A stretch of DNA of 64,000 nt from Lunularia cruciata (lineage: Eukaryota; Streptophyta; Marchantiopsida; Lunulariales; Lunulariaceae), in contig OX419762.1 in the NCBI GenBank assembly GCA_948567375.1, forward strand, positions 34,601,465 to 34,665,464. Reading direction: 5' to 3'. Positions 45,270-57,142 of the stretch are shown in pieces. Within the stretch, counting starts at the first letter, position 1. Every line of letters starts with the position of its first letter. The notes under the pieces were generated by a model. It did not search any database, was not told where the DNA came from, and was given only the letters and a program-made list of their open reading frames with translations. The translations under genes and the position numbers were made by a program.

Positions 45270-48200
45270 TTGGTATTAGAGTAAGAATGGGATGGATGGG
45301 TGGAATTTGTGGACCACCAAATCCATTTTTTCTAAACTATTGAGATTTTTGTGTCCATGTACTACCCAAGTATCATTTCACACAACTCATCATTTCATGC
45401 TCTAAGCAAATTTTTTTGAATATGGTAACCTTGTTTGATGAACCTTTGATATTTCTGATTGTAACTTATGGAGAATGGTGGACTTGTTAACTTAGATAAT
45501 TGTAGTTATTTTGATAGAGTAGTAGCCATGGTGGCAATGCTTAAAGTTATCATTGCTCTATAGCAACAAATCAAGCACCTTACTTGATTATTGGAAGAAA
45601 GAAACCATCAACAACAAGAGCATGTAGAGAGAACACAATTTCAAGAAGGAGAAGAGAAAATTTGATTTCCAAAGCCCAAGGTATTTAAAGACAAGAATCT
45701 TTTAGATGCAATGGAAAACATTATATTTAATTGTGAATATTATTATGAAGCTACAAATCTTCAAGATAGATGCAGATAGATCCTCTTGGCTTCAAGCCAA
45801 ATGGATGGAGTGGTAAAACTATGGTGGTGATTTTGAGTGGAGCAAGCTAAATGGTAGTCTTTTGCATCAATCTTGATATGGAAAGAATTCAAGAGTGCAA
45901 TTATTAGGAGATTCCAAGCTGCACAAGTTGCATGAGATAGATTGGCAAAATTGAAGTAGATTGGTATTTTGAGAAGCTACATTACTCAATTCCAAAACAC
46001 CGTAATGCAAATTCCAGATATACAAGAAGGTGAAGCTCTAGATTGATTTGTGAGGCACTTGAAGTCATGCACAAAATTGGAAATAACCATGCAAGAGTCC
46101 AAACACTTGGAGGAAACCATGTAGTTGGCTGAGAGCTTTGATTCCTTGGTTGTGATAACTTGGTCTTGACCTCAACCTTCACAAAACTTGCCAACACAAT
46201 ACACATAGGTGGAGGAGCCGGCACTAATAAAGATTAATGCTGTACAACAAAGACCAATTGGAAATGTAGATATGGAAAGATTACAACAAAATGGTGATTG
46301 CTTTTATTGTTGCCAAATTGTGCACTACATTACTAAAAGTTCACTCAAGAATGGACGACCCAAAGAAATCACCCAAATATAATTTGTGGAACTTGATGAT
46401 TAGGGAAACAAAGAATCCTAGTAGGAGAGTTTGAGCCACCTATTTGGAACTTGATTAGTTCCAACGGGATTGAAAGCTTGACCTATGCAAGTTTACTTCA
46501 TTTGGAAGGTATGATATCTAATCATGATTGTAGTTTTTTGGTTGATTCTAGAATTTTAAAGAATTGCATGTCCATGCAATTAACAAAGGAAGTAGGTATT
46601 TCTATCATATCAATAATTGGAATAGGATTGATGATAGCAGTTGGTGAAAATATTTTTGCATTTCGTATCTCACATCTTGTTAATTTCAAAATTGAGGAGT
46701 ATTTGGAGTGTATGAGATTTGTACTAACAACCCTACATTATGATGTCATTATGGGTTTGTCTTGGTTTGAATGTTATAAGGTTTAATTTGATTGGACTCG
46801 ATGATAAATTCAAGTATAACAACAAGGTAAGAATTATTGATTAGGTTGTTTGGCACCTTTGAGTAAGATACCTAAGAATAGTCCATTTCAAGGTGGGAAG
46901 TTTATTAGTAAAGTATCTAGAGAGCAAGCTTTGGAGGAAGATATTCATATTTTTTAGTGTGGATCAAGCACATTGTGCATGGAAAATCTCATGAGAGCTA
47001 GATGCCTCATCAAGCAATGGTTGATAAAATGGTTTAGGAGTTTGTAGATGTGTTTACATGATCTACCAAAAGTGTCACCCTTTGATTTTAGTATGCACTT
47101 CAAGATCCAATTATTGCCAAGAAGTACTCCAATGAGTAGACCTATCTATTAACTCTCACCAAAGGAGTTGGAAGAGCTTTAAACAATGCTAATGGAGTTG
47201 TTGAAGAAAAGTTTCATACAATATAGTATATCTCCTTAGGGAACACCAATACTATTTTCCCAAAGAAAGATAGAGGACTTTGCTTTTATATTGATTATTG
47301 TGACCTCAATAAATAAACAATGAAAGATACATATTCTTTGCCTTGAATTGATGATTTGCTAGATCAATTGAGTGGAGCACAATACTTCTCCAAGTTGGAT
47401 CTTCAAAGTGGCTATTGGCAAATTCCCATTGATAGAAAAGATGTGCAAAAGACTATCTTTTGCACAAGGTATGGGTTATTTGAATGGAGAGTTGTACCTT
47501 TTGGGCTCAATAATACTCTAGTAATTTTCATAGCTAAGATGTATTAGGTGTTGGATGGGATTTTAGATTGGTACATGGTGGAGTTCTTGGATGATATTTA
47601 AATCTCTAGCAAGACAAAAGTAGAACATATAAATCACATGCAAGAAGTCCTAAGATGACTATATCAATGGTAGTTTCATTACAAAAAGCAAAAATGTACC
47701 TTTTGGTAGAAGGAAGTTATCCTCTTGGGTCATAAGGTCTCATTGAAGGGGATCAAGATAGAAAATAGAGAATGAAGGCCATTATTGATTGGACTACTCC
47801 AAAGGATGCTATAAAGTATAAGCATTTAATGGATTTACAAGTTTTTATTGATGGTTCATCCACTACTACGGTCATGTGACCGCACCATTGATTGATCTCT
47901 TGGGGAAGACCTCAAGCTTTCAATGAACCACCAAGCACAAAGAAGCATTCAAAAAGCTGAAGCATATGGTGTCTTCAAGACCCATTGTTCTACCATATGA
48001 TCATCAACTAGATTGTGTGATTGATTTCAATGCTTCTAACTTTGCCATTGGAGCTGTGTTATAGCAAAAGTTTCCAAATGAGGTACATCCCATTGCCTTT
48101 GTGTCTTGCTGACTAACTATCACAAAAAGGAATTACTATGGTTGAGATAAAAAATAACTAGCAATGGTCTATATGCCACTAAGGTATAGAGGTATTATCT

Positions 48201-48454
48201 CTTGATAAAATGATCATGCAAACTAATCACAAACATTTATTATCGACAATACATTTGGAGCACATGAAGTGTCAACATCATCAATGGAAGGAACAACTAT
48301 AGTTGTTTGATATCAAAATTAAATACAAGCATGGTAGGTTCCATGTCATCCTTGATACCCTATCATAAGGACCTGATTTGAAGACTCTTCTTGAACCTCT
48401 CATCACGGTGGGAATTCAAATAATCTCAATTGACTCAAAAGTCCAAATCAAGTT

Positions 48455-50395
48455 TAGGACCGCACTAGTACCCACATTTTTCATTTTTTCTAAGTTTTAA
48501 AGAAAAAGTGCATGGTTGTAACCAAATTGAACCCAAATCAAAAATAAACAAAGAGAAGCATGTGTATTGATCTAACCCAAGGAATTTGACTTTGTGTCAA
48601 AGGAAGAAGAACTTGCATTGGATTGAAGGATGGTAGACCCGAATGAGGGTTACTTTGCATCGATATGAAAGTTACAAGTCAGGATTACTACAAGACTTGT
48701 AATCTCAATGACCACATGTCCAAATTGTAAATGCTATATCTTGTTGGAAGCATCTCTTTTAGGGATTTCTGTTACCACCAAAATCATAGAGTTTGGAGGT
48801 GTGTAGTAGAAATTACAAGCATTTGAAGTTTCTAGAATAGATGCACTATAGACTTCGGGTCTACACAAATTTGCATCTACATGAATTTGCATTTATATGA
48901 CTTTAGGTCTATAAAACTTTGCATTTATATGACTTTGGATCTCCACGACTTTAGATCTAGATGACTTTGGGTATAGAGACTTTGCCTCCGGAAAAATATG
49001 ACCCAATCTGAAGTTGTCAGCCATCGGATGCATGTGACTTTGGGGGTCTTGCCAGAGTCATATGGAGAAGTTAGAGTAGAGAAAGAAGATAGTGTTAGGA
49101 CACCTAGGACTTCAATTTCAGTCTTGATTGAAGATATGATAGAATAAGAAGAGAAAATAATAGTAGTGAATGAACCCAAAGTGCAAGAAATTTGGAAGAG
49201 GAAAGCAAAGGACATGGATATGAACAATCTTTTGATTAGTTTGAGAGATCATGTAGATAGGAAGAGATTAAAGGGAGGAGACAATATTTGTTTCAGACTG
49301 GATTTAGTAAATTCAGAATTAGATAAAATTTGGAGTAGTGTGAAGGAAGATACAAAGTCCAAAGTTGTAGAAGTAGGAGTGCAAGTGTCTTTGGGTGAGT
49401 TAATTGAGATATTAGAGAAGAGTTGGTTAGCAAATAAAGAAGTAGATAGATTAGCCATGTCTGCAATTGTAGTTTAGAGTGAAGAGATAGTAGAAATAGT
49501 GGATGAAGTAGGAATATTAGATAGACCTGAAGAGGGAGAAGTACTTGAAAGAACATTGAGTTTGGAAACCAAAGTCAAGGTTGACATCAGATTGGAATAG
49601 TAATAGTTTTGAGATATGAAGAGGTAGATATGAACAAGTGGTTTGTCATTTTGGATATGCAGGTTAGTAAAGTTGATGTAGAACTGTATATTTGTTAGTA
49701 ATTGTCAAAGTGAAAAACCTATTTAAAGGAAGCATTTGCAATGTGTTGTTTAATATTCATATTTTTGAAGTTGAGTAAAGCAAAGTGCTCATCATTTTAG
49801 CTTAATTCTAAGTATCAATCCTTTGTGTGTGTGTGTGTCTATGTGTTTATGAGTATTTGGGGAATTTCGAAGTGCAATTCAGTGAGCTTGTTGGATGTTG
49901 GATTCCATAGTGCTGATTTCACTCTATGTGTTCAATCTTGAGTGAATAACAATCAAAACAATGTCTTCATAGATCTGAGAGGAATTGTAGTGCTGGTAGT
50001 ATTTTGCATTGGTGAGAGCCGTACAAGGTTGATGCAAAGAAATTTTGATCAAGGAAGTTGTGCCTTCAATGGAGGAGTGGAACACAATTCTGAGGTGAAA
50101 TCATTGCATAGTGAAGTAGTCTTTTAGAAGAAGAATCTAAATTTTCACAATCAAGATTGTTTGGAAAGGTTTGATGGAGTTGTGATTATGGGAGTTATTA
50201 ATTTTTGATGAGGTTGCAAATAAATGCTTGTTACTCTCTTCTGGGTTTTTTTTCTATCTGAGAGATTAAAGCTGCAACCAAGAAGAATTGAATTTTTTCT
50301 TTAACTTTGTATTTGACCATTTTTGACTTATATCTTTGTGGGAATAAACTTTACTTATTGATTACCACAAAAGTGATACTTGCCGGGTTGTCACA
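48455..50395. mobile_element. Unidentified ~1.9 kb insert in the older chromovirus copy
   Basis: Alignment with the copy at 51574 shows continuous element sequence up to about 48454 and again from about 50396, so the piece between is foreign. It begins near AGGACCGCACTAGTACCCAC and ends near TTGCCGGGTTGTCAC. It has a 103-codon + strand frame (49166-49477, acidic and coiled-coil-like) and a (GT)n run at 49823-49838. I see no reverse transcriptase, transposase, clear terminal repeats or target duplication. A non-autonomous element of unknown class is likely. Confidence 0.6.
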
Positions 50396-50520
50396 ATTGC
50401 TTTACAACAAGACCCCTTCTTTCAAGTGATACAAGGTCATCTTGTAACACATGACAAAGAATACAACACCTTCTCCTTCAAGGCAGACCTTCTATTCTAT
50501 GAGAATAATTTTTGTATTCT

Positions 50521-51568
50521 TGCCTATGAGTTGGCTTGTCTCTCACTTAGGATGAACCTCTAATGGCTATTATGGTAGTGCATTATGGACTAAGAAGGAG
50601 GAATCCCAACTCCATCATACTCTTCCAAGACTAACTCAAACCATTGCTCATTAGAGAACTCAATGAGAGAGAGATATATAGTTACAAATGAAAGGATGAT
50701 GAGTACCTCTTCACCCTTAGTTTATATACTTGTGAAATAGTTGTGCACTAAAATTATAAATTAGTAGAGTAACTCAAATTACTAAGCTAAAAGTCAAATA
50801 AAGACAAAAGTTAGAAAGTTAAAAGTTAAAAGACTATCCATACTCATGGGAATATTCCTCTAAGGATGTGGTCTAATATTAACCCAACCACTAAGTCAAA
50901 GATTTTTTCACATGGGCTATCCTTGGATTATAGAAGAATCCAAAGTAAAAAGGTTTTGTGAGTCCAAAAGTTCTCAACTCTTTCCTCAAAGCCAAATACC
51001 TAGGAATAATACCAAGTCAATACACTAGAATCCAAAATAATAGTGCTTATTTTTCTATTTCCTCTAAAGTAAGGTCACTTTTATCTTAGATATGACTAAC
51101 TTTAGCTAATCATGACTAATGTAGAACCATCCTTTATCTCTGTACAAATAAATTTTCTCAAGTACTTGTTATAGTAAACTAAATATCACAATAGCACATA
51201 CATGCACAAAGGGTGTTACATTTACCCTCATACTAAGATTTCACTTCATTCTTGGAGTGAAGGTCTCTTTATCTTCTATGATATATCTTCAACTTATCAT
51301 GGTTAATCCTATCAAAGTGTTTTCTTCCAAACTCCTTGAGATCATAGGTGTAATTTCTCCACACCTTCTCCAATATAAAAATCCAAAGTAATTAGGTAAA
51401 AATTTCTTTTGCACTCTCTTGAATTGAATGGAATCAAACAAGTTACCCAATCATCTTCTTTGAAGAGCTCCACCTTCTTCTTGCCTTTTCCCTTATCATA
51501 GCTCTCCTTTTATTTCCTTTAGGCTTGCTCTACTTGAACTATAGTAACTGCTCTTGCCTCCTCTTATT
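50521..51568 (-). mobile_element. Ty3/gypsy (non-chromovirus) fossil, 3' part on the - strand
   Basis: The LTR (about 50521 or 50537 to 51220, ~700 bp) reads on the - strand from TGTAACACCCTTTGTGCATG, with a TATA box GTATATAAA, to a CA end. Next to it lies a purine-rich tract. At 51260-51560 on the - strand is the C-terminal end of an integrase (FKEDDWV start and a closing FDRINHDKLKIYHRR-like region). The remainder of the element continues at 57143, on the other side of the younger chromovirus. It directly abuts the older chromovirus copy and probably inserted into it. It is broken. Confidence 0.7.
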
Positions 51569-51573
51569 CCATG

Positions 51574-51997
51574 TGTAACAATATGGAGTTTAGCGATGTA
51601 ATTAGTAAGGCTAACAAAGAGAGAATAAGCCAAATTAGCCTAGAATATTCTAGAAGCATCTAGGAAGCTTCTTAAAAAGCTTACCAACTAGTTAACTTGT
51701 GCTCCAAGCAGGTAGCTTCTAGAAAGAAGCTTTTAGAAGCTTCTAACTAGCTTAGCTTGCATGCCAAATAGACTACTTCTAGAAGGAAGCTTCTTGAGAA
51801 GCTTTCTAGTTAACTTGGCTTGCATTCTAAGAAAGTGGCTCAAGGAAGCTTCTTGAGAAGCTTCTCAAGGGCTTTGCATGCTACATATAAGTACCAAAGC
51901 CAAAGCTCATGCTAGGTATTCGGAGTTTTCCCTCATTTAAGTGTCCCAATGTGAATTGCTATTCTCCTATTTCTCTCCTTGGTCTTGGTCTTTTACA
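51574..51997 (+). repeat. 5' LTR of the younger chromovirus (424 bp)
   Basis: It runs from TGTAACAATATGG to GGTCTTTTACA. The U3 part carries several interleaved TTCTAGAA and GAAGCTTC palindromes. A TATA box (ATATAAGTACC, from 51884) leaves about 80 bases for R and U5. Confidence 0.95.
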
Positions 51998-51998
51998 C

Positions 51999-52010
51999 TA
52001 GTATCAGAGC
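51999..52010 (+). other. Primer-binding site for initiator tRNA-Met
   Basis: TAGTATCAGAGC, one base after the 5' LTR, matches the usual plant primer site TGGTATCAGAGC at 11 of 12 positions. Confidence 0.85.
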
Positions 52011-55000
52011 AGGAATGAGATGGATGGAATTTATTGACCACCAAATCCACTTTTGCCAAACCATTGGGATTTTCATGTCCAGATATTACCCAAGCATCAT
52101 TTCACACAATTCATCACCTTGCGCTTTTGGGCAAGATTTTCTACATATGATCACTATGTTTGAGGAACCCTTGATACTTCCAGTTGCAACTTATGGAGAA
52201 CGGTGGACGTGCTGCATCTATGTGCTAATCAATTAGATAAATTAGGAGTAGTGGGATAGAGTAGTAGCTATGGCGGCAATACCGGATGTTATCCTTGCGA
52301 TGCAACAACAAATTGAGCACCTTACTTGATTGCTAGATGAACAAGATCAGCAACAACTAGAACATATAGAGAGAGCGCAAATTTGAGATGGAGAAGATCA
52401 CATTCAATTTCCAAACCCAAGGTGTTTGAAGGCAAGAATCTTTTGGGCACAGTGGAGAGTTTTGTGTTTGACTATGAATGTTACTTTGAAGCCACCAATC
52501 TTCAAGATGAACAGAAACAAATTCTCTTGGCCTCTTGCCAATTAGATGGTGTGAAAAAACTTTGGTGGTGATCCCGAGTGGAGCAAGCGGAACGACAAAT
52601 TGTTGCACCAATTTTGACATGAGTAGAATTCAAGGATGCAATATTGGGTTGGTTTCAAACTATAAATGCCACCCAAGCCGCACGAGATGAATTGGTGGAG
52701 TTGAAGCAAGTTGGCTCAATAAGGAGCTACATCACACAATTTCAAAATATCATCATGCAGATTCTAGATATACAAGAAGGTGAAGTTCTAGATCAATTTG
52801 TGCGGGGATTGAAGTCACAAACCAAATTGGAGGTGACCATGCAGGAACCACAAAACATAGAAGAAGCCATGCAATTGGCTAAGCGCTTTGATTCCTTGGT
52901 TGCAACAACTTGGTCTCGATCTTGACCTACACAAGGCCTACCAGTACACTATGCATGGGTGGAAGAACCGGCACCAATGGAGATTGATGCTATCCAACGG
53001 AGACCACTTGGTACAACAGATAGAGAAAGATTGTGAAAAAATGGAGGTTGTTTTTATTGTCACCAAGTTGGACATTGCATTGCTGAATGCTCACTTAAGA
53101 ATGTGCAACCTCGACAAGTTACCCAGATGGAGTTTGTAGACAAAATGATCAAGGAAACAAGGAATCCCAATAGTAGATTTTGAGCCGCCTATTGGGAGCT
53201 TGATTAGTTCCAATGGGATTGAAGGCTCAACCTATGCAAGTTTGATTCACTTGCAAGGTATGATATCTAATCAAGGTTATAGGATTTTGGTTGATTCTGG
53301 AAGTTCAAAGGATTGCATGTCTATGCAAGTAGCAAAGGAATTGGGTATTCCTATCAAGCCAATGATTGGAAGTAGTTTGATGATGGCGGATGGTAGAAAG
53401 AGTTCTACATTTTGCACCTCGCATCCTGTTACCTTCAAGATTGGGAAGGAGTATTTGGAGTGTATGAGGTTTGAAGTGGCACCTCTACACTATGATATCA
53501 TTTCGGATCTACCTTGGCTTGAACGTCATAAGGTTCAATTTGATTGGACCCGATGACAAATTCAAGTACAACACCAAGGTAGGAATTTCTGATTAGGTTG
53601 TTTTGCACTTCTAAGTAAGATACCTAAGAATAGTCAATCCCAAGATAGGAAGTAAGAAGGTAGCCATAGAGCAAACCTTGAAGAAAGATGAGTCCTTGGA
53701 AGGGAAGTTGGTTAGTAAAGAAGCCATAGAGCAAGCTTTGGAGGAAGATAAGTTTGTATTTGCGGTGTGGATCAAGATGATTGCACAAGAACAATCTCAG
53801 GAGGGCAAAGAGCCTCATCAAGCAATGGTTGATCAGATAGTTCAAGAGTTTGCAGACGTGTTTTTGGATGATATGCCAAAATGATTACCCTCCAATCAAG
53901 GTATGCCCTTCAAGATTGAGTTATTGCCATGGAGTACTCTAGTGAGTCGACCAATCTATTGGCTCTCACCAAAAGAGTTGGAAGAGTTGCAAATAACACT
54001 TACAAAGTTGTTGGAGAAGGAATTCATACAACATAGTACCTCCTTGGGGAGCATTGGTACTATTTGTTCCAAAGAAGGATGGAGGACTTTGTTTTTGTAT
54101 TGAATATCATAGGCTCAATAAGCAAATCATGAAGAATGCATATCCCTTACCTTGGATGATGACTTGCTTGATCAACTAAGTGGAGCATGCTACTTTTCCA
54201 AGTTGGATCTTTGCAATGGCTATTGGCAAATTCCTATTGATAGAGAGGATGTGCAAAAGACTACCTTTTGTACAAGGTATGAGCATTTCGAGTGGAGAGT
54301 TCTACCTTTTGGACTCACTAGTGCTTCAACGATCTTCATGGATCAAATGCATCGAGTGTTGGATGGACTATTGGATCGGTCCGTGGTAGTATTCTTGGAT
54401 GATATCTTAATCTATAGTAAGACAAAGATAGAACATGTGAATCATGTGCGAGATATCCTAAGATGACTACAACAATGGAAATTTTACTACAAGAAGTTGA
54501 AGTGTGCCTTTTGGCAAAAAGAGGTTACCTTCTTGGGTCATAAGATGTCATCAAAGGGGATCAAGATAGAAGAAGAGAAAATCAAGGCCATTATTGATTG
54601 GCCTACCCCAAAGGATGCTATAGAAGTACAAGTGTTCAATGGATTGACCAGTTTTTATCCACTGTTCATCCACTATTATGCTCATGTGGTTGCACCATTG
54701 ATTGACCTCTTGGGAAAGAACTTGAGCTTCCAGTGGACCACAAAGCATGAAGAAACATTCCAGAAGTTAAAGCATATGGTATCTTCAAGACCCATTCTTC
54801 AACCATATGATCCTCAACTACCTTGTGTGATTGATTTTGATGCTTCTAACTTTAGAATTGGAGCTATGTTGCAACAAGAATTCCCAAAAGACTACATGCC
54901 ATTGCCTTTGTGTCTCGCCGACTAAATACAAATGATAGAAATTACTTTGCTCAAGATCAAGAACAACTTGCAATGGTATATGCCACCAAGGTATGGAAGC

Positions 55001-56502
55001 ATTATCTCTTGGGGAAACAAGTGATCATGCAAACTGATCACAAGCCATTGTTGCAGGCCTTACACTTGGAACACATGAAGAATCAACATCATCGATGGGA
55101 AGAGCAATACCAATTTTTTGACATCAAACTTGAATACAAACCAAATTGGTTCCATGCCATCCCTAATGCACTATCATGACGACCTAATTTGAAGTCTCTT
55201 CCTCTCATCACGGCGGCAATTACAATGGTGTCAATTGACCCCAAGGTCCATAATGAGTTTTGGTCATCTTTACAACAAGATCCCTTCTTCCAAATGGTAC
55301 ATGGTTGTTTGACAACAAGTGATAAGGAATACAACACCTTCTCCTTCAAGGAAAGCCTTTTATTCCATGCGGATCGGATCTATGTTCCAGCCAAAGGTGA
55401 TCTCCAACTTGTGCACCTTCAGGAAGCCCATTATCTACCAATAGCTGGTCACATGGAGGTGGAAAAGACCTTGGGTACCCTTCAACGCCAATGGTGGTGG
55501 CCCAACATGATACAAAATGTTTGAGAGTTTGTCCAATCATGTGAGAGTTGTCAACGCATCGAGGCCAATAACTAGAAGCTGAGTGGACTCCTTCAGCCAC
55601 TTCCCATTCCAACTACTTGTTGGGAATATGTGAGCTTAGATCTCATCACCTCCTTGCCCAAGACACAACAAGGTCACACAACAATTGTGGTGTTTATGGA
55701 TAAGTTTAGTAAGCAAATCCATTTGGCACCAACGGTTGATATTGTGGATTGCAACCTTGGTGCAACTCTACTTTGATAATGTATTCCAACATCATGGGAT
55801 GCCACGTGTACTCATCTTTGACCGTAATCCTTGCTTCACCGGAAAGTTTTGGCAAGCTCTCTTCTAGATACTTGGCACCAAGCTTGCTTTGTCCACAACC
55901 TATCATCCTCAAACTGATGGACAAACTAAATGTGCAAATTGCACCTTGGAAGATATGCTTTGTGCCTTCACCAAGTAGGATGACTGTCTTGCAGTTGTGG
56001 AGTTTGCATACAATAATTCTAAACAGGCAAGCATTGGATTCTCTCCTTTCTTTCTCAATTTTGGCCAAGATCTATTTGTCTCAGATTCTCTTCTTGCTCC
56101 TCCCCCGTCTCAGGTCCCCCATACTTCAACCTTCTTCACCACCATATCCAAATCTCTCCAACAAGCCAAATCTCACCTCCTTGTTGCTCAAAATTGTCAA
56201 AAACAATATGCGGATCACCATTGTCATGATCTCACCTTTGAAGTCGGTGATAAAGTTATGTTATCCTCTAGTTATCCACCCTCCCACTTGATACCCAAGT
56301 TTGTAAACTTGCCCCTAATTGGATAAGACCTTTTGATGTCACCCAAATTGTCTCTCCTGTTGCTTATTGACTTGCCTTGCCTTGTCATATGCACATCCAT
56401 CCTATCTTTCATGTTTCCAAGTTGAAACCCTTTGTTCCTAACCCCTCTTCTTTTTCCTCTTGAGTCCAACCTCCTCCTCTCCCTATCCCTATCAATGATC
56501 AT

Positions 56503-56670
56503 GAGGAGTACAAAGTCGATTGTATCCTTGCGCGTCACCACATCCAACGAGGATGCCAAGAACATACGGAGTACAAGGTCCTTTGGAAAGGGTATCCCCT
56601 TCATGATGCTACATGGGAACCTCTTTCTCACCTCCAAAATGCACCAATGGCCATCCTGGACTTTGAAGCT
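56503..56670 (+). other. Chromodomain of the younger chromovirus
   Basis: The translated stretch starts EEYKVDCILARHH and contains EYKVLWKGYPLHDATWEP, with the aromatic and acidic residues of a chromodomain. Chromodomains at the integrase tail are known to steer insertion towards marked chromatin. It is part of a broken element. Confidence 0.9.
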
Positions 56671-56712
56671 TCAATGGCAACGAGGACGTCACCAACTAGT
56701 GGTGTGAGAATA

Positions 56713-57137
56713 TGTAACAATATGGAGTTTAGCAATGTAATTAGTAAGGCTAACAAAGTAGAGAATAAACCAAATTAGCCTAGAATATTCTAGAAGCATC
56801 TAGGAAGCTTCTTAGGAAGCTTCCAAACTAGTTAACTTGCACCCCAAGCAGATAACTCCTAGAAGGAAGTTTCTAGAAGTTTCTAACTAGCTTAGCTTGC
56901 ATGCCAAGTAGACGACTTTTAGAAGGAAGCTTCTTGAGAAGCTTCCTAGTTAACTTGGCTTGCACTCTAAGAAAGTGGCTTGAGGAAGCTTCTTGAGAAG
57001 CGTCTCAAGGGCTTTGTATGCTACATATAAATACCAAAGCCAAAGCTCATGCTAGGCATTTGGAGATATCTCTCATTCAAGTGTCCCAATGTGAGTTTCC
57101 ATTCTCCTATTTCTCTCCTAGGTCTTGGTCTTTTACA
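56713..57137 (+). repeat. 3' LTR of the younger chromovirus (425 bp)
   Basis: It aligns end to end with the LTR at 51574-51997, with mostly C/T and G/A differences, and is followed at once by the CCATG target duplication. TATA box ATATAAATACC from about 57024. Confidence 0.95.
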
Positions 57138-57142
57138 CCATG

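Larger units (their letters stand above)
44729..50520 (+). mobile_element. Ty3/gypsy chromovirus fossil, older copy
   Basis: This is the same family as the copy at 51574-57137 and aligns with it in order. Parts: 5' LTR (44729-45269), initiator-tRNA-Met-type primer site (45271-45282), gag (about 45.5-46.4 kb, with a zinc-knuckle region), protease (about 46.45-46.8 kb), reverse transcriptase (about 47.1-47.7 kb), RNase H (about 47.7-48.4 kb) and the start of the integrase region (about 50.4-50.5 kb). It is interrupted by an unrelated insert at about 48455-50395. Its remaining integrase and right LTR are not seen in this window. It is broken, with several dozen breaks, and is clearly older than the other copy. 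Confidence 0.85.
51569..57142 (+). mobile_element. Ty3/gypsy chromovirus fossil, younger, near full length
   Basis: The element spans 51574-57137 (~5.56 kb) with the target duplication CCATG at 51569-51573 and 57138-57142. Parts: 5' LTR; primer site complementary to initiator tRNA-Met (51999-52010); gag (about 52.3-53.15 kb, with a CCHC zinc knuckle); protease (about 53.2-53.55 kb, VDSGSS site); reverse transcriptase (about 53.9-54.5 kb, FLDDILIYSK core); RNase H (about 54.5-55.2 kb); integrase (about 55.4-56.3 kb, zinc-binding head and catalytic core); a C-terminal chromodomain (56503-56670, VLWKGYPLHDATWEP); and 3' LTR. The chromodomain marks a chromovirus. It is broken, with about ten to fifteen breaks. 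The LTRs differ at about 37 of 424 positions (~8.7%). With the rice rate of 1.3e-8 per site per year this would be a few million years, but the rate for this plant is unknown. It sits inside the - strand gypsy element. Confidence 0.95.

Noticed and set aside
48455-48480. CACTAGTA near the left edge of the unknown insert, considered as a CACTA transposon end
   Set aside because: The right edge lacks the matching TAGTG end, and there is no 3-base target duplication.
50521-50640. Possible integrase zinc-binding region on the + strand continuing the older chromovirus
   Set aside because: The match needs too many forced differences, and the same bases form the end of a good - strand LTR with TATA box and TG...CA ends.
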